DNA of 44,351 nucleotides from an uncultured Bacilli bacterium (GTDB lineage Bacteria; Bacillota_I; Bacilli_A; RF39; UBA660), in assembly GCA_947632395.1 (NCBI GenBank), contig CANRPA010000005.1, positions 1-44,351 on the forward strand. The letters run 5' to 3'. Of this stretch, positions 1 through 9,567 are shown in pieces. The notes below the pieces were generated by a model, which was not told the origin of the DNA, ran no database searches, and saw only the letters and a list, made by a program, of their open reading frames with translations. Each line of letters begins with the position of its first letter. Position 1 is the first letter of the stretch. Position numbers and translations under genes: made by a program.

Positions 1-195
1 GTTATAGAATTAAATTATGATGTTAATTATAAATTTTCTTTTAATAAAACTGCTCCTCTTTTCAATCAAATAAATAATGACATAACTAGAAATTTAATCA
101 CTTATATTTATATTAATTATATAAACAAGGATAATAATATTAATCATTTTTTTGAAAATGAGATAAATGAAATTTTAAATGGAACAAATAATTAA
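1..195 (+). CDS. C-terminal end of an unknown protein (partial)
   Basis: An open frame runs in from the left edge and stops at TAA after 64 codons. The visible tail is rich in Asn and Ile, with short hydrophobic runs, and ends EILNGTNN. I do not recognise a family. It is followed after about 25 bases by a clear hairpin terminator, which supports it as the real 3' end of a gene read rightwards. The start lies outside the window, so length and function cannot be judged. Confidence 0.6.
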   Translation, partial: VIELNYDVNYKFSFNKTAPLFNQINNDITRNLITYIYINYINKDNNINHFFENEINEILNGTNN

Positions 196-219
196 TTATA
201 TAGTGATATTTAATAACAT

Positions 220-248
220 AAGCTTTTGAATTTTTTCAAAGGCTTTTT
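220..248 (+). terminator. Intrinsic terminator of the upstream gene
   Basis: An 11-base stem (AAGCTTTTGAA with TTCAAAGGCTT, one G-T pair) encloses a TTTT loop and is followed by a short T run. It separates the partial gene at the left edge from the ribosomal promoter. The stretch from 249 to 397 shows no further gene. Confidence 0.8.
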
Positions 249-397
249 ATATTACTTACTATAAAACTCAAAAGTTAAATTAAAATAATATTGAGGGAAA
301 TATATTTACATAACCTATTATATTGCAATCAGACTTATTTCTGTTCTTAATAAAAAAGAGAAAAATTAACGAAATTTATAAAAAATGCAAAAAAGTG

Positions 398-426
398 TTG
401 ATTTTTATAATTAAATAGCGTATAAT
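398..426 (+). promoter_or_regulatory. Sigma-A type promoter of the S10 ribosomal operon
   Basis: TTGATT (398-403) and TATAAT (421-426) are separated by exactly 17 bases. Transcription would start near 433, giving a leader of about 125 bases before rpsJ. No other promoter of this quality is seen before rplQ, so this is probably the main promoter of the whole ribosomal run. Confidence 0.85.
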
Positions 427-430
427 TTTT

Positions 431-554
431 ATATGTGTGGCGTGCGTTGATGTGTAAGGTTGCTGATACACCAGGTTAAGTTGTTAGAAAAAATAATCTG
501 TGAATTAGGTTTTTACACGGAGCAAGTCTATACTAGATATAGGCGAAGGGAGGA
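431..554 (+). promoter_or_regulatory. Structured 5' leader of the S10 operon
   Basis: The leader is more GC-rich than the surrounding intergenic DNA and holds several hairpins. TGTGT pairs with ACAC around the stretch AAGGTTGCTGA. Just before the ribosome binding site, GTCTATA pairs with TATAGGC around CTAGA. The AAGGTTGC(T)GA core and the GCGAAGGGAGG end resemble, from memory, the conserved rpsJ leader of many Firmicutes, whose mechanism is not as well settled as the L4-bound leader of enterobacteria. The fold suggests autoregulation by a ribosomal protein, but this is inference. Confidence 0.55.
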
Positions 555-560
555 TACAAG

Positions 561-869
561 ATGTCAAAAACTAAAATTCGTATCAAATTAAAATCGTTTG
601 AACATAAAAGTTTAGACAAAGCTTGCGCTAAAATCGTTGAAACTGTTAAAAGAAATGGTGGTACAGTAGTTGGACCAGTTCCACTACCAACAGAAGTTGA
701 AAAAATCACTATCTTAAGAGCAGTTCACAAAGATAAAGATTCACGTGAGCAATTTGAGAGAAGAACACACAAAAGACTAGTAGATATCGTTGATCCATCA
801 AAGGAAACTATTGAAGCATTAGCTCATTTAGATATTCCAAGTGGTGTTGATATCAAAATAATTAAATAA
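561..869 (+). CDS. rpsJ: 30S ribosomal protein S10
   Basis: S10 is part of the 30S head and also acts as NusE in transcription antitermination. The 102-residue length is normal, and the motifs VGPVPLPT and a central [11 protein letters not shown] segment with ERRTHKRL are typical of the family. It starts with ATG behind GGGAGG at good spacing. First gene of the long ribosomal run, with only 11 bases to rplC. The preceding structured leader probably controls it. Confidence 0.98.
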   Translation: MSKTKIRIKLKSFEHKSLDKACAKIVETVKRNGGTVVGPVPLPTEVEKITILRAVHKDKDSREQFERRTHKRLVDIVDPSKETIEALAHLDIPSGVDIKIIK

Positions 870-880
870 GGAGGATATAT

Positions 881-1696
881 ATGAAAGGAATCTTAGGTCG
901 TAAAATTGGAATGACTCAAGTATTTACTGAATCTGGTAAATTAATTCCTGTAACTGTTGTTGAAGTTGAAAAAAATGTTGTAACACAAATTAAAACAAAA
1001 GAAAATGATGGTTATGATGCAATTCAATTAGGATTTGGAAATACAAGAGAAAAGTTAGCGACTAAAGCTTCTGCTGGACATACAGCAAAAGCACAAACTA
1101 CACCTAAGCGCTTCTTTAAAGAAATAAAAGGTGTAGATATCAATTCATATACTCTAGGACAAGAAATATCAGCTGATATTTTTACTCCAGGAGAAGTGGT
1201 TGATGTAACTGGAACTACTAAAGGAAAAGGGTTCCAAGGTGTTATTAAAAGACATGGACAAAGTAGAGGACCTATGGGACATGGTTCACATTATCATAGA
1301 AGACCAGGTTCAATGGGAACAATGAGACCAATGCGTGTTTTCAAAGGTAAAAAATTAGCAGGACATATGGGAACACTTACAGTAACAATTCAAAACTTAG
1401 AAATAGTTGCTGTAGATATTGAAAATAATGTAATATTAGTAAGCGGTAATATACCAGGACCTAAAAAAGGTTTAGTAGTTATCAAGAGTGCTGTTAAAGG
1501 TAATGGTAAAGTAAACGAAATGGAAAACTTAATTTCTTATGATGAACCAGTAGTAGTTGAAGAACCAACAACTGAAGAAACTACTACAAAAGAAACACCA
1601 GTGGTTGAAGAACCTATAGCAGAGGAAGAATCTACTGTTGAAGAAACAGAAAATGAAGAATCTGCAGTAGAAGAAACTACTAAGGAAGAAAATTAG
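881..1696 (+). CDS. rplC: 50S ribosomal protein L3 with an acidic C-terminal tail
   Basis: L3 binds 23S rRNA early in 50S assembly, near the peptidyl transferase centre. The N-terminal [13 protein letters not shown] and the central loop around [12 protein letters not shown] and [12 protein letters not shown] are diagnostic. The protein is 271 residues, against roughly 205-215 in most bacteria. The extra 50 or so residues at the C terminus, after about residue 218, are low complexity: repeated VEE/TTEE/EEP units, almost all acidic plus Thr and Val. Such a tail is odd on a basic RNA-binding protein. The stop is followed by a normal RBS for rplD, so the tail is not a read-through artefact. Confidence 0.97.
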   Translation: MKGILGRKIGMTQVFTESGKLIPVTVVEVEKNVVTQIKTKENDGYDAIQLGFGNTREKLATKASAGHTAKAQTTPKRFFKEIKGVDINSYTLGQEISADIFTPGEVVDVTGTTKGKGFQGVIKRHGQSRGPMGHGSHYHRRPGSMGTMRPMRVFKGKKLAGHMGTLTVTIQNLEIVAVDIENNVILVSGNIPGPKKGLVVIKSAVKGNGKVNEMENLISYDEPVVVEEPTTEETTTKETPVVEEPIAEEESTVEETENEESAVEETTKEEN

Positions 1697-1710
1697 TAGG
1701 GAGGATACAT

Positions 1711-2334
1711 ATGAACAAAATAGATGTATTAAACACAAATGGTGAAAAAGTAAAAGATATTACATTAAGTAAAGAAGTATTTGGTATTGTTCCAAATGAT
1801 GCAGTATTATACGATGCTATTAAATTAGCTCAAAATAATGCTCGTCAAGGTACTAGAGGAGTTAAAGGACGTTCTGATGTTTCTGGTGGAGGAAGAAAAC
1901 CATGGAGACAAAAAGGAACAGGTCGTGCTCGCCAAGGTTCAACTCGTGCACCACATTGGTATCATGGTGGTTGGGCATTTGGAAACCAAGTTAGAAATTA
2001 TGAAACTAAACAGAATAAAAAAGAAAGAATTATTGCTTTAAAATCTGCTTTAGCTTACAAAGTAATTAATAAAGAATTAATTATAGTTGATTCATTTGGA
2101 CTTGAATCAAATAAAACTAAAGATATGAAAAATATTTTAAATAACTTTAAAGTTGAAAGAAACGTATTAATAGTTGTTTCAGAATTAAATGATAATTTAA
2201 TATTAGCTACTCGTAATTTAAATAATGTTTTATTATTAGAAGCAAATGAAATCAACGTATTAGATTTAGTTTCTGCAAACTTAGTAATAGCAGAAGAAAG
2301 TGCTATTAAAGAAATAGAGGAGGCTTTAGCATAA
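1711..2334 (+). CDS. rplD: 50S ribosomal protein L4
   Basis: L4 binds 23S rRNA and lines part of the exit tunnel; in some bacteria it represses its own operon. The segment with [18 protein letters not shown] and [14 protein letters not shown] is the diagnostic internal loop (about residues 45-75). The 207-residue length is normal. The start is set by GGGAGG eight bases before ATG. Its stop codon TAA shares one base with the ATG of rplW, so the two are probably translationally coupled. Confidence 0.98.
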   Translation: MNKIDVLNTNGEKVKDITLSKEVFGIVPNDAVLYDAIKLAQNNARQGTRGVKGRSDVSGGGRKPWRQKGTGRARQGSTRAPHWYHGGWAFGNQVRNYETKQNKKERIIALKSALAYKVINKELIIVDSFGLESNKTKDMKNILNNFKVERNVLIVVSELNDNLILATRNLNNVLLLEANEINVLDLVSANLVIAEESAIKEIEEALA

Positions 2335-2615
2335 TGAATAATTATAGAGATATAATAAAAGCTCCAATTATTACTGAAAAAACTGCAAATTTAAGCCAAA
2401 ATGGAAACATTGTAACTTTTAGTGTAGACCCTAAAGCTAATAAAACTCAAATTAAACAAGCTGTAGAAAAAATCTTTGATGTAAAAGTAGAAAGCGTAAA
2501 TACAATAAATGTTAAACCTAGAAAAAAAAGAGTAGGACGTTATGCTGGACTTACTAATAGAAAGAAAAAAGCTATAGTTACATTAAAAGAAGGAAGTTCA
2601 ATAGAACTTAACTAA
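2334..2615 (+). CDS. rplW: 50S ribosomal protein L23
   Basis: L23 sits at the tunnel exit and docks signal recognition particle and trigger factor. The opening [14 protein letters not shown] and the [20 protein letters not shown] loop are typical; 93 residues is normal. It overlaps the rplD stop by one base, with GAGG inside the end of rplD serving as its binding site. Confidence 0.97.
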   Translation: MNNYRDIIKAPIITEKTANLSQNGNIVTFSVDPKANKTQIKQAVEKIFDVKVESVNTINVKPRKKRVGRYAGLTNRKKKAIVTLKEGSSIELN

Positions 2616-2633
2616 TGTAAGGAGGGAATTAGA

Positions 2634-3464
2634 GTGGCAATCAAAAGTTATAAATCAACAACTAATGGTAGACGTGGAATGACTACTTTGGATAATACTG
2701 AATTAACTAAAGTAGCACCAGAAAAATCATTACTTGTTACATTAAAGAAAAATGGTGGTCGTAATAATCAAGGTAAAATAACTGTTCGTCATCAAGGCGG
2801 AGGAGCAAAAAGAAAATACCGTATTATTGATTTCAAAAGAGTTAAAGATGGTGTTGTAGGAACTGTAGCATCTATAGAATATGATCCAAACAGAACATCA
2901 AATATAGCTTTGATTAAATACGCAGATGGAGAAAAAACTTATATAATCGCTCCAAAAGGGTTAAAAGTTGGAGATAAAATTGAAAGTGGAGAAAAAGCAG
3001 ATATCAAAACTGGTAACTGTTTACCACTAGCAAATATTCCAGAAGGTACTTTAGTTCACTGTGTTGAATTAAAAGCTGGAAAAGGAGCACAAATGGCTCG
3101 TTCAGCAGGATCAAGTGTACAAATACTTGGTTTTGAAGGAAAATATGCATTACTACGTTTAACTAGTGGTGAAGTTCGTAAAGTATTAAGTACTTGCCGT
3201 GCAACTATTGGTGAAGTAGGAAATGAAGATAATGAATTAGTAAATTTAGGTAAAGCTGGTCGTAAAAGACATATGGGAATTCGTCCAACAGTTCGTGGAT
3301 CAGTTATGAATCCTAATGATCACCCTCATGGTGGTGGTGAAGGTAGAGCTCCAGTAGGACACAAAGGACCTCTTACACCTTGGGGAAAACCTGCACTTGG
3401 ATATAAAACTCGTAAAGGTAAAAAACAATCAGATGACTTAATAGTTCATCGCCGTAAAAAATAG
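2634..3464 (+). CDS. rplB: 50S ribosomal protein L2
   Basis: L2 is a core 50S protein needed for subunit joining and peptidyl transferase activity. The C-terminal motif [16 protein letters not shown] and the N-terminal [17 protein letters not shown] are diagnostic; 276 residues is the usual length. The start is GTG, placed seven bases after AAGGAGGG. It follows rplW by 18 bases and precedes rpsS in the standard order. Confidence 0.98.
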   Translation: MAIKSYKSTTNGRRGMTTLDNTELTKVAPEKSLLVTLKKNGGRNNQGKITVRHQGGGAKRKYRIIDFKRVKDGVVGTVASIEYDPNRTSNIALIKYADGEKTYIIAPKGLKVGDKIESGEKADIKTGNCLPLANIPEGTLVHCVELKAGKGAQMARSAGSSVQILGFEGKYALLRLTSGEVRKVLSTCRATIGEVGNEDNELVNLGKAGRKRHMGIRPTVRGSVMNPNDHPHGGGEGRAPVGHKGPLTPWGKPALGYKTRKGKKQSDDLIVHRRKK

Positions 3465-3480
3465 GAAAGGATGGTAACTA

Positions 3481-3753
3481 ATGACTAGGAGTTTAAAAAA
3501 AGGACCTTTTGCAGATGAAAGTCTAATGAAAAAAGTTCAAAAGGTAAATGAATCTGAAAAAAAAGAAGTTATAAAAACTTGGTCACGCCGTTCAACAATA
3601 TTTCCTGAATTTATAGGTAACACATTTGCAGTTCATAATGGAAAAGAATTTGTTCCAGTATATGTTACTGAAGATATGGTAGGACACAAATTAGGTGAAT
3701 TCGTTGCTACTCGTAAATTCGGTGGTCACGGTGATGACAAAGATAAAAAATAG
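3481..3753 (+). CDS. rpsS: 30S ribosomal protein S19
   Basis: S19 pairs with S13 in the 30S head near the A-site t[15 protein letters not shown] at the start and [14 protein letters not shown] near the end are family signatures; 90 residues is normal. It begins behind GAAAGGATGG and sits between rplB and rplV as in most bacteria. Confidence 0.97.
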   Translation: MTRSLKKGPFADESLMKKVQKVNESEKKEVIKTWSRRSTIFPEFIGNTFAVHNGKEFVPVYVTEDMVGHKLGEFVATRKFGGHGDDKDKK

Positions 3754-3777
3754 AAAAACCTAGGAAGGAAGGAATTT

Positions 3778-4113
3778 ATGGAAGCAAGAGCAATCGCAAA
3801 AGGGCTTAGAATCCCTCCACGCAAAGCACGACTAGTAATTGATTTAGTACGTGGTAAAGACGTGGCAGAAGCAGAAAAAATTTGTAGTAATTACAATAGT
3901 GAAGCTGCTAGATTAACTTTAAAAGTGTTAACTTCAGCAGTAGCAAATGCTTGTAACAACTTAGGTTTAGATAAAACTAAATTATATGTTAGTAAAGCAT
4001 ATGTTGATGAAGGTCAAACATTGAAAAGAATGAATTTTGGTTCTCGTGGACATATAGATCCAATAAAAAAGAGAACATGTCATATTACAATTGTTGTAAG
4101 TGAAAAAAACTAA
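3778..4113 (+). CDS. rplV: 50S ribosomal protein L22
   Basis: L22 lines the narrow part of the exit tunnel through its long beta hairpin. RIPPRKARLVIDLVRGK near the start and the C-terminal KRMNFGSRGHIDPIKKRT segment, which is the hairpin tip, are typical. 111 residues is normal. ATG follows GGAAGGAAGG. Confidence 0.97.
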   Translation: MEARAIAKGLRIPPRKARLVIDLVRGKDVAEAEKICSNYNSEAARLTLKVLTSAVANACNNLGLDKTKLYVSKAYVDEGQTLKRMNFGSRGHIDPIKKRTCHITIVVSEKN

Positions 4114-4131
4114 GGTAAAGGAGGAAAACTT

Positions 4132-4809
4132 GTGGGTCAAAAAGTTAGTCCAGTGGGACTTAGAATAGGCGTTAACAAATCTTGGCAATCAACTTGGTAT
4201 GCAGAAGGAAAAGATAATGCTAAGTATATTAAAAATGATGACAAGATTCGTAAAATGTTAGAGAAAAAACTAAAAGACGCATCAGTTTCAAGTATTCTTA
4301 TTGAAAGAGACACTAAGAAGACTAATGTTGTTATAAATACAGCTAAACCTGGAGTTGTTATTGGTCATGGTGGAGATGAAATTGATAAACTTAAAAATGA
4401 ATTGTCAAAACTAGTAGATGAAAATATTCAAATTTCAATAAAAGAAGTTAAAAATCCAGATTTAGATGCTGCACTAGTTGCAGAAAATATCGCACGCCAA
4501 ATAGAAGGTCGTGTATCATTTAGAATAGCTCAAAAAAGAGCAATTAGAAATACAATGAAAGCAGGAGCAAAAGGAATTACAACTTCTGTGTCTGGACGTT
4601 TAGGAGGAGCTGATATGGCTCGTACTGAAGGATATACAGAAGGTAGCGTTCCTCGTCATACTTTAAGATCTGATATTGATTATGCTTGGAAAGAAGCAAA
4701 TACTACTTATGGTAAAATTGGTGTAAAAGTATGGATTTGCAAAGGTGAAATACTTCCTGCAAAAAATAAGGGAGGTAATCAAGATGGCAGTAATTCCAAA
4801 AAGAACTAA
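4132..4809 (+). CDS. rpsC: 30S ribosomal protein S3
   Basis: S3 lies at the mRNA entry pore and contributes to mRNA unwinding. [14 protein letters not shown] at the start, the KH-domain [11 protein letters not shown] and the C-terminal [15 protein letters not shown] are diagnostic. The start is GTG behind AAGGAGG. The last 26 bases overlap the start of rplP: the extension [13 protein letters not shown] is encoded by the rplP RBS and first codons read in another frame, a slightly unusual out-of-frame overlap. Confidence 0.97.
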   Translation: MGQKVSPVGLRIGVNKSWQSTWYAEGKDNAKYIKNDDKIRKMLEKKLKDASVSSILIERDTKKTNVVINTAKPGVVIGHGGDEIDKLKNELSKLVDENIQISIKEVKNPDLDAALVAENIARQIEGRVSFRIAQKRAIRNTMKAGAKGITTSVSGRLGGADMARTEGYTEGSVPRHTLRSDIDYAWKEANTTYGKIGVKVWICKGEILPAKNKGGNQDGSNSKKN

Positions 4810-5212
4810 ACATCGTTGCGTACATAGACTTCCTTATGATGGAAAAGCAAAAGGAAATACAGAGTTACACTTCGGTGAATATGGTTTAATGGCACTTGAA
4901 GGAGCTTGGATTACAGATAGACAAATCGAAGCTGCCAGAATTGCTATGACTCGTTATATGAAACGTGGAGGAAAAGTTTGGATAAATATATTTCCACATC
5001 TTTCATTAACTAAAAAACCACTTGAAACTCGTCAAGGTAAAGGTAAAGGTTCTCATGATGCATGGGTTGCAGTAGTTAAACAAGGAAAAATTATGTTTGA
5101 AATAGCTGAAGTTGAAGAAGCTATAGCACGTGAAGCATTAAGACTTGCTATGCATAAACTTCCTGTCAAATGTAAATTTGTAAAAAAAGAAAGTGGTGAA
5201 AGTAATGACTAA
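4784..5212 (+). CDS. rplP: 50S ribosomal protein L16
   Basis: L16 helps place the aminoacyl-tRNA acceptor arm in the A site. [11 protein letters not shown], the [10 protein letters not shown] segment and [15 protein letters not shown] are typical. The ORF track begins at 4745, but the family start [11 protein letters not shown] and the GGGAGG seven bases upstream fix the start at 4784, giving 142 residues, the usual length. The first 26 bases lie within rpsC and the end overlaps rpmC by eight bases. Confidence 0.96.
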   Translation: MAVIPKRTKHRCVHRLPYDGKAKGNTELHFGEYGLMALEGAWITDRQIEAARIAMTRYMKRGGKVWINIFPHLSLTKKPLETRQGKGKGSHDAWVAVVKQGKIMFEIAEVEEAIAREALRLAMHKLPVKCKFVKKESGESND

Positions 5213-5399
5213 CAAAGAAATAAGAGAATTATCTAATGAGGAAATACTTTCAAAAATTGAAGAATCAAAAGAAGAATTATTTAACTTACGTTTGAAACAA
5301 GCAACAGGATCTTTAGAAAAACCTTCAAGAATAACAGAATTAAGAAAGTTAGTTGCACGTATGAAAACAATCTTACGTGAAAGAGAATTAACTAAATAA
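5205..5399 (+). CDS. rpmC: 50S ribosomal protein L29
   Basis: L29 sits near the tunnel exit beside L23. The helical hairpin [14 protein letters not shown] ... [19 protein letters not shown] is diagnostic. The track start at 5193 (GTG GTG) would add four residues; ATG at 5205 matches the family start and overlaps the rplP stop (ATGACTAA), so I prefer 64 residues. The binding site is weak, which fits translational coupling to rplP. Confidence 0.95.
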   Translation: MTNKEIRELSNEEILSKIEESKEELFNLRLKQATGSLEKPSRITELRKLVARMKTILRERELTK

Positions 5400-5410
5400 T
5401 AGGAGGAAAT

Positions 5411-5671
5411 ATGGAAGAAAAAAGAGCACACGAATTAGTTGGAACTGTTGTAAGTGATGTAAACGATAAAACTATTACAGTTTTAGTAGAAACTTACAAA
5501 AATGATAGATTATATAAAAAACGAGTTAAATATTCTAAAAAATATACTGCACATGATGAAAAGAACGAAGCTAAAAAAGGTGATAAAGTCCTTATAGCTG
5601 AAACAAGACCATTATCAAAAACTAAACATTTCCGTTTAGTAAAAGTTATAGAAAAAGCAATTATTTTATAA
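5411..5671 (+). CDS. rpsQ: 30S ribosomal protein S17
   Basis: S17 is an OB-fold primary 16S rRNA-binding protein. The motif [19 protein letters not shown] and [25 protein letters not shown] are typical; 86 residues is normal. ATG follows AGGAGG by a short gap, right after rpmC. Confidence 0.96.
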   Translation: MEEKRAHELVGTVVSDVNDKTITVLVETYKNDRLYKKRVKYSKKYTAHDEKNEAKKGDKVLIAETRPLSKTKHFRLVKVIEKAIIL

Positions 5672-5696
5672 TTGAACGAGTGAAGGAGGATAATAT

Positions 5697-6065
5697 ATGA
5701 TTCAACAAGAAAGCCGTTTAAAAGTAGCTGACAACTCAGGAGCAAGAGAATTATCTGTAATTCGTGTTCTTGGAGGCTCAAAAGTTAAAACTGGAAATAT
5801 TGGAGATATAGTAGTTGCTACTGTAAAAAAAGCAACACCTAATGGAACTGTTGACAAAGGTAAAGTTGTTAAAGCAGTTGTAGTTAGAAGTAAATTTGGT
5901 CTAAGAAGAGAAGATGGATCATACATCAAATTTGATGATAACGCTGCTGTTATTGTTAAAGAAGATAAGAGTCCAGTTGGAACTCGTGTATTTGGACCAG
6001 TAGCACGTGAATTACGTGATTTAGGTTTTAATAAAATCATATCACTAGCTAAAGAAGTGTTATAG
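5697..6065 (+). CDS. rplN: 50S ribosomal protein L14
   Basis: L14 lies at the subunit interface and contacts 16S rRNA helix 14. [18 protein letters not shown] at the start and the C-terminal [20 protein letters not shown] are diagnostic; 122 residues is the usual length. RBS AAGGAGG. The 112-residue reverse frame over it in the ORF track is a shadow. Confidence 0.98.
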   Translation: MIQQESRLKVADNSGARELSVIRVLGGSKVKTGNIGDIVVATVKKATPNGTVDKGKVVKAVVVRSKFGLRREDGSYIKFDDNAAVIVKEDKSPVGTRVFGPVARELRDLGFNKIISLAKEVL

Positions 6066-6082
6066 AGTTTGGAGGCAGAAAG

Positions 6083-6391
6083 ATGAATTTTAAAACTGGA
6101 GATAAAGTAGTTGTCATTTCTGGTAAGGATAAAGGTAAAGAAGGAAAAATCATAAGTGTATTACGTAACGAAAATAGAGTAGTTGTTGAGGGAATTAACA
6201 TGGTAAAAAAACATGTTAAAGGAAATGGACAACAAGCTGGAAGCATCAATGATGTAGAGGCACCTATTCATGCTTCAAACGTAATGATTATAGATCCTAA
6301 AACTAAAAAGCCTACTAGAATAGGACACAGTGTAAATAAAGACGGAAAGAAAATTAGAGTAACTAAAAAATCTAATTCAAGTCTTGATTAA
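6083..6391 (+). CDS. rplX: 50S ribosomal protein L24
   Basis: L24 starts 50S assembly through its KOW domain. [18 protein letters not shown] near the start is the KOW motif and [12 protein letters not shown] follows as in other members. 102 residues is normal. RBS TGGAGG; standard position between rplN and rplE. Confidence 0.97.
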   Translation: MNFKTGDKVVVISGKDKGKEGKIISVLRNENRVVVEGINMVKKHVKGNGQQAGSINDVEAPIHASNVMIIDPKTKKPTRIGHSVNKDGKKIRVTKKSNSSLD

Positions 6392-6408
6392 TTGGAAGGA
6401 GGGTATAT

Positions 6409-6948
6409 ATGAACCGCCTAAAAGAAAAGTATGTTAAAACAATCGTATCCGATTTAATGAGTAAACATAATTATAAAAATATTATGGAAGTACCTAAATT
6501 AGAGAAAATCGTAGTTAATATTGGTTGTGGAGATGCTACTTCTAATTCTAAATTATTAGAAGCTGCTATGAAAGATCTTGAAATAATAACAGGACAAAAA
6601 CCAGTTGCTACAAAAGCTAAAAAATCAATAGCAGGATTTAAACTTAGACAAGGTCAAGCTATTGGTTGTAAGGTAACTTTACGTGGGGATAATATGTATA
6701 ACTTCTTAGATAAATTAATTAGTATTACATTACCTCGTGTAAGAGATTTTAGAGGTATATCTAATAAGGCATTTGATGGGAGAGGTAATTATACGTTAGG
6801 TTTAACTGAACAATTAATATTCCCAGAAATCGAATATGATAATGTAGTTAAAGTACGTGGTATGGACATAGTTTTTGTAACAAGTGCAAAAACTGATGCT
6901 GAAGCGTTAGAACTCTTAAAAGGTTTCGGAATGCCATTTAAGAAATAA
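6409..6948 (+). CDS. rplE: 50S ribosomal protein L5
   Basis: L5 binds 5S rRNA and bridges to the 30S head. [14 protein letters not shown], the [21 protein letters not shown] stretch and [16 protein letters not shown] are all family signatures; 179 residues is normal. It starts behind GGAGGG. Confidence 0.98.
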   Translation: MNRLKEKYVKTIVSDLMSKHNYKNIMEVPKLEKIVVNIGCGDATSNSKLLEAAMKDLEIITGQKPVATKAKKSIAGFKLRQGQAIGCKVTLRGDNMYNFLDKLISITLPRVRDFRGISNKAFDGRGNYTLGLTEQLIFPEIEYDNVVKVRGMDIVFVTSAKTDAEALELLKGFGMPFKK

Positions 6949-6963
6949 ACTTAGGAGGAAATT

Positions 6964-7149
6964 ATGGCTAAGAAAAGTATGAAAATAAAAGCTAGCCGCG
7001 AACCAAAATTTGAAGTACGTAGATATACTCGTTGCAGTCGTTGTGGACGTCCACATGCTGTATTAAAAAAATACGGAATATGCAGAATTTGTTTTCGTGA
7101 ATTAGCTTACAAGGGACAAATACCAGGGATGAAAAAATCAAGCTGGTAG
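6964..7149 (+). CDS. rpsZ: 30S ribosomal protein S14, zinc-binding type
   Basis: S14 is a late-assembling protein of the 30S head. This is the short, 61-residue C+ form: CSRCGRPH then CRICF give the four-cysteine zinc site (CxxC...CxxC). [10 protein letters not shown] at the start is normal for the type Z form. It lies between rplE and rpsH as expected. Bacillus has an additional zinc-free form elsewhere; none is visible here. Confidence 0.97.
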   Translation: MAKKSMKIKASREPKFEVRRYTRCSRCGRPHAVLKKYGICRICFRELAYKGQIPGMKKSSW

Positions 7150-7171
7150 TTGATAAGAGAAGGAGGATATT

Positions 7172-7564
7172 ATGGTAACAGATCCAATCGCAGATATGCT
7201 TACTCGTATTCGTAATGCAAATCAAATGCGATATAAAGAAGTTGAAGTTCCCGCTTCAAAAATAAAGAATGAAATCGCTAGAATATTAAAATCTGAAGGA
7301 TTTATAACTGACTATAAAGTAAAGAAAAATAATATTCAAGACATCCTTGTTTTATCACTTAAATATGTAGACAAGGAACGTGTAATTACTGGACTTAAGA
7401 GAATTTCTAAACCAGGATTACGTGTATATGCAAAAGCAGAAGAAGTTCCTACAGTATTAAATGGACTTGGTATAGCAATTATCTCAACATCTAAAGGTGT
7501 TATGACAGATAAAGAAGCTAGAAAAGAATCATTAGGTGGAGAAGTTCTTGCTTATGTTTGGTAG
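7172..7564 (+). CDS. rpsH: 30S ribosomal protein S8
   Basis: S8 binds 16S rRNA helix 21 and in E. coli represses the spc operon. [14 protein letters not shown] at the start and the C-terminal [14 protein letters not shown] are diagnostic; 130 residues is close to normal. RBS AGGAGG. Confidence 0.98.
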   Translation: MVTDPIADMLTRIRNANQMRYKEVEVPASKIKNEIARILKSEGFITDYKVKKNNIQDILVLSLKYVDKERVITGLKRISKPGLRVYAKAEEVPTVLNGLGIAIISTSKGVMTDKEARKESLGGEVLAYVW

Positions 7565-7579
7565 AAAGGAAGGAATCTT

Positions 7580-8113
7580 ATGAGTCGAGTTGGAAATAGA
7601 AAATTAAAAATACCAACTGGTGTAACTGTAGCCGTAGATGGAAATGTTGTTACTGTAAAAGGACCAAAAGGTGAACTTTCTACTGTAATAAATGAAAATA
7701 TTACTGTTAATGTAAATGATAATGAAGTTACTTTAACAAGAAAAAATGATAATTTTAAAAATTTTCATGGTACAGCTAATGCAAATATTAGAAATATGAT
7801 AATTGGTGTAACACAAGGATTTGAAAAAAAATTAGAATCTGTTGGTGTTGGTTATCGTTTTCAAATAAAAGGTGCACAGTTAGTAGTAACAGCTGGTTAT
7901 TCACATCCTGTTAATGTTGATGTTCCAGAAGGAATTAAATTAGAAAGTCCAAGTAATACAGAATTATTTATAAGAGGAATAGATAAACAATTAGTAGGAG
8001 AATTTGCAGCTAATGTAAGAAAAATTAGAAAACCTGAGCCATACAAAGGAAAAGGTATTCGTTATGCTGACGAACATATTCGTCGTAAAGAAGGAAAGAA
8101 AGCTTCTAAATAG
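7580..8113 (+). CDS. rplF: 50S ribosomal protein L6
   Basis: L6 lies near the factor-binding site of the 50[16 protein letters not shown] at the start, the two tandem L6 folds, and the C-terminal [18 protein letters not shown] are typical; 177 residues is normal. RBS AAGGAAGG. Confidence 0.98.
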   Translation: MSRVGNRKLKIPTGVTVAVDGNVVTVKGPKGELSTVINENITVNVNDNEVTLTRKNDNFKNFHGTANANIRNMIIGVTQGFEKKLESVGVGYRFQIKGAQLVVTAGYSHPVNVDVPEGIKLESPSNTELFIRGIDKQLVGEFAANVRKIRKPEPYKGKGIRYADEHIRRKEGKKASK

Positions 8114-8133
8114 TTAGAGTAAAGGAGAGAGTT

Positions 8134-8496
8134 ATGATCAAAAAAGTAGACCGTAATAGCGCTCGTGTTTCAAGACATGAACGTGTTAGAAATAAAGTAG
8201 TTGGTACATCAAGCGTTCCTAGATTGAATGTATATAGATCAAACAGTAATATTTTTGCTCAAATCATTGATGACGAAGCTTCTAAAACTTTAGTAAGTGC
8301 TTCTTCTATAGACAAAGAATTAAAACTTGAAAATGGTGGAAATATCGAAGCCGCACAAAAAGTAGGAGAATTGCTTGCTAAAAGAGCTAAAAAAGCAAAA
8401 ATATCAAAAGTAGTTTTCGATAGAGGTGGATATCTTTATCATGGACGTGTTGAAGCTTTAGCAAACGCAGCACGTGAAAACGGACTAGAATTCTAA
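8134..8496 (+). CDS. rplR: 50S ribosomal protein L18
   Basis: L18 binds 5S rRNA in the central protuberance. [21 protein letters not shown] near the start and [20 protein letters not shown] at the end are signatures; 120 residues is normal. RBS AAGGAGAG. Confidence 0.97.
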   Translation: MIKKVDRNSARVSRHERVRNKVVGTSSVPRLNVYRSNSNIFAQIIDDEASKTLVSASSIDKELKLENGGNIEAAQKVGELLAKRAKKAKISKVVFDRGGYLYHGRVEALANAARENGLEF

Positions 8497-8509
8497 TAGG
8501 AGGGTAATG

Positions 8510-9121
8510 ATGGAAAAAGAAATCGAAAAGGATCTTGAAGTAAAAGATACTGAAAATACTGAGAAATCAGAAAAAGTAGAAAAAACTGATAGAAAACCTC
8601 GTAAATCAAATGGTGAAAAACGTAGTCCACGTCAAAGACAACCAAAACTTTATGAAGAAGAAGTAATATCTATCGGACGTGTTACAAAAGTAACAAAAGG
8701 TGGACGTCATTTCCGCTTCTCAGCAGTTGTAGTAGTTGGAGATAAAAAAGGTAGAGTTGGACTTGGTACTGGAAAATCAAATGAAGTTCCAGATGCAATA
8801 AAAAAAGCAAGTCAAGCTGCAGCTAAAAATGTCGTAAAAGTATCTATAGTTGATGAGCGTACAATACCACATGAAGCAATTGGCGTATGTGGCGCAAGTA
8901 AAGTTATGTTAAAACCTGCTAATAAAGGTACAGGAGTTAAAGCTGGAGGACCAGTTAGATCAGTACTAGAAATGGCTGGTGTTAAAGATATCTTATCTAA
9001 ATCATTAGGATCAAGTACAAAAGTTAATATGGCATATGCAACACTTGAAGCATTAAAATCACAAAAAACATTAGAAGAAGTAGCTCGCCTACGTGGAAAA
9101 AAAGTAGAGGAGATTAGATAA
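8510..9121 (+). CDS. rpsE: 30S ribosomal protein S5 with a charged N-terminal extension
   Basis: S5 takes part in decoding accuracy and mRNA entry. [22 protein letters not shown] and the [18 protein letters not shown] loop are diagnostic. The first 45 or so residues are a low-complexity charged extension (many Glu, Lys and Asp), making 203 residues against about 165 normally. Two ATGs lie in tandem; the second (8510) has better spacing from AGGAGGG than 8507. The gene runs directly into rplO with two bases between, so rpmD, which usually sits here, is missing. Confidence 0.96.
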   Translation: MEKEIEKDLEVKDTENTEKSEKVEKTDRKPRKSNGEKRSPRQRQPKLYEEEVISIGRVTKVTKGGRHFRFSAVVVVGDKKGRVGLGTGKSNEVPDAIKKASQAAAKNVVKVSIVDERTIPHEAIGVCGASKVMLKPANKGTGVKAGGPVRSVLEMAGVKDILSKSLGSSTKVNMAYATLEALKSQKTLEEVARLRGKKVEEIR

Positions 9122-9122
9122 T

Positions 9123-9566
9123 ATGAAATTACATGAATTACGTCCAAGTGAAGGTGCTTTTAAAACTAATAAAAGAGTTGGTCGTGGAGTAGCTTCAGGA
9201 CATGGAAAAACTAGTGGTAAAGGACATAAAGGACAAAATGCTAGAAGTGGCGGAGGAGTAAGACCTGGATTTGAAGGTGGACAATTACCATTATTCAGAC
9301 GTTTACCAAAAAGAGGTTTCTCAAACGCTATGTTTAAAGTTGAATATGCTACAATTAATGTAAGTGATTTAGAAAAATTTGAAAATGGAGCAGTTGTTAC
9401 TCCAGAATTATTAAAAGAAATGGGAATATTAAAAAAACAACTTGCAGGAGTTAAAATATTAGGTAATGGTGAATTAACTAAAAAATTAACTGTAAAAGCA
9501 AATAAATTCTCAAAATCAGCAATTGAAAAAATAGAAGCGATAGGTGGAAAAGCTGAGGTGATTTAA
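9123..9566 (+). CDS. rplO: 50S ribosomal protein L15
   Basis: L15 is a late-assembly 50S protein. [22 protein letters not shown], then [27 protein letters not shown], is unmistakable. 147 residues is normal. Starts just after the rpsE stop, with GGAG inside rpsE. Its end contains the GAGGTG binding site of secY. Confidence 0.98.
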   Translation: MKLHELRPSEGAFKTNKRVGRGVASGHGKTSGKGHKGQNARSGGGVRPGFEGGQLPLFRRLPKRGFSNAMFKVEYATINVSDLEKFENGAVVTPELLKEMGILKKQLAGVKILGNGELTKKLTVKANKFSKSAIEKIEAIGGKAEVI

Positions 9567-9567
9567 T

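Noticed and set aside
1529-1738. 69-residue Phe/Cys-rich reverse ORF
   Set aside because: Complement of the Glu-rich L3 tail; no RBS and implausible composition.
5702-6040. 112-residue reverse ORF
   Set aside because: Exact shadow of rplN, which is certain.
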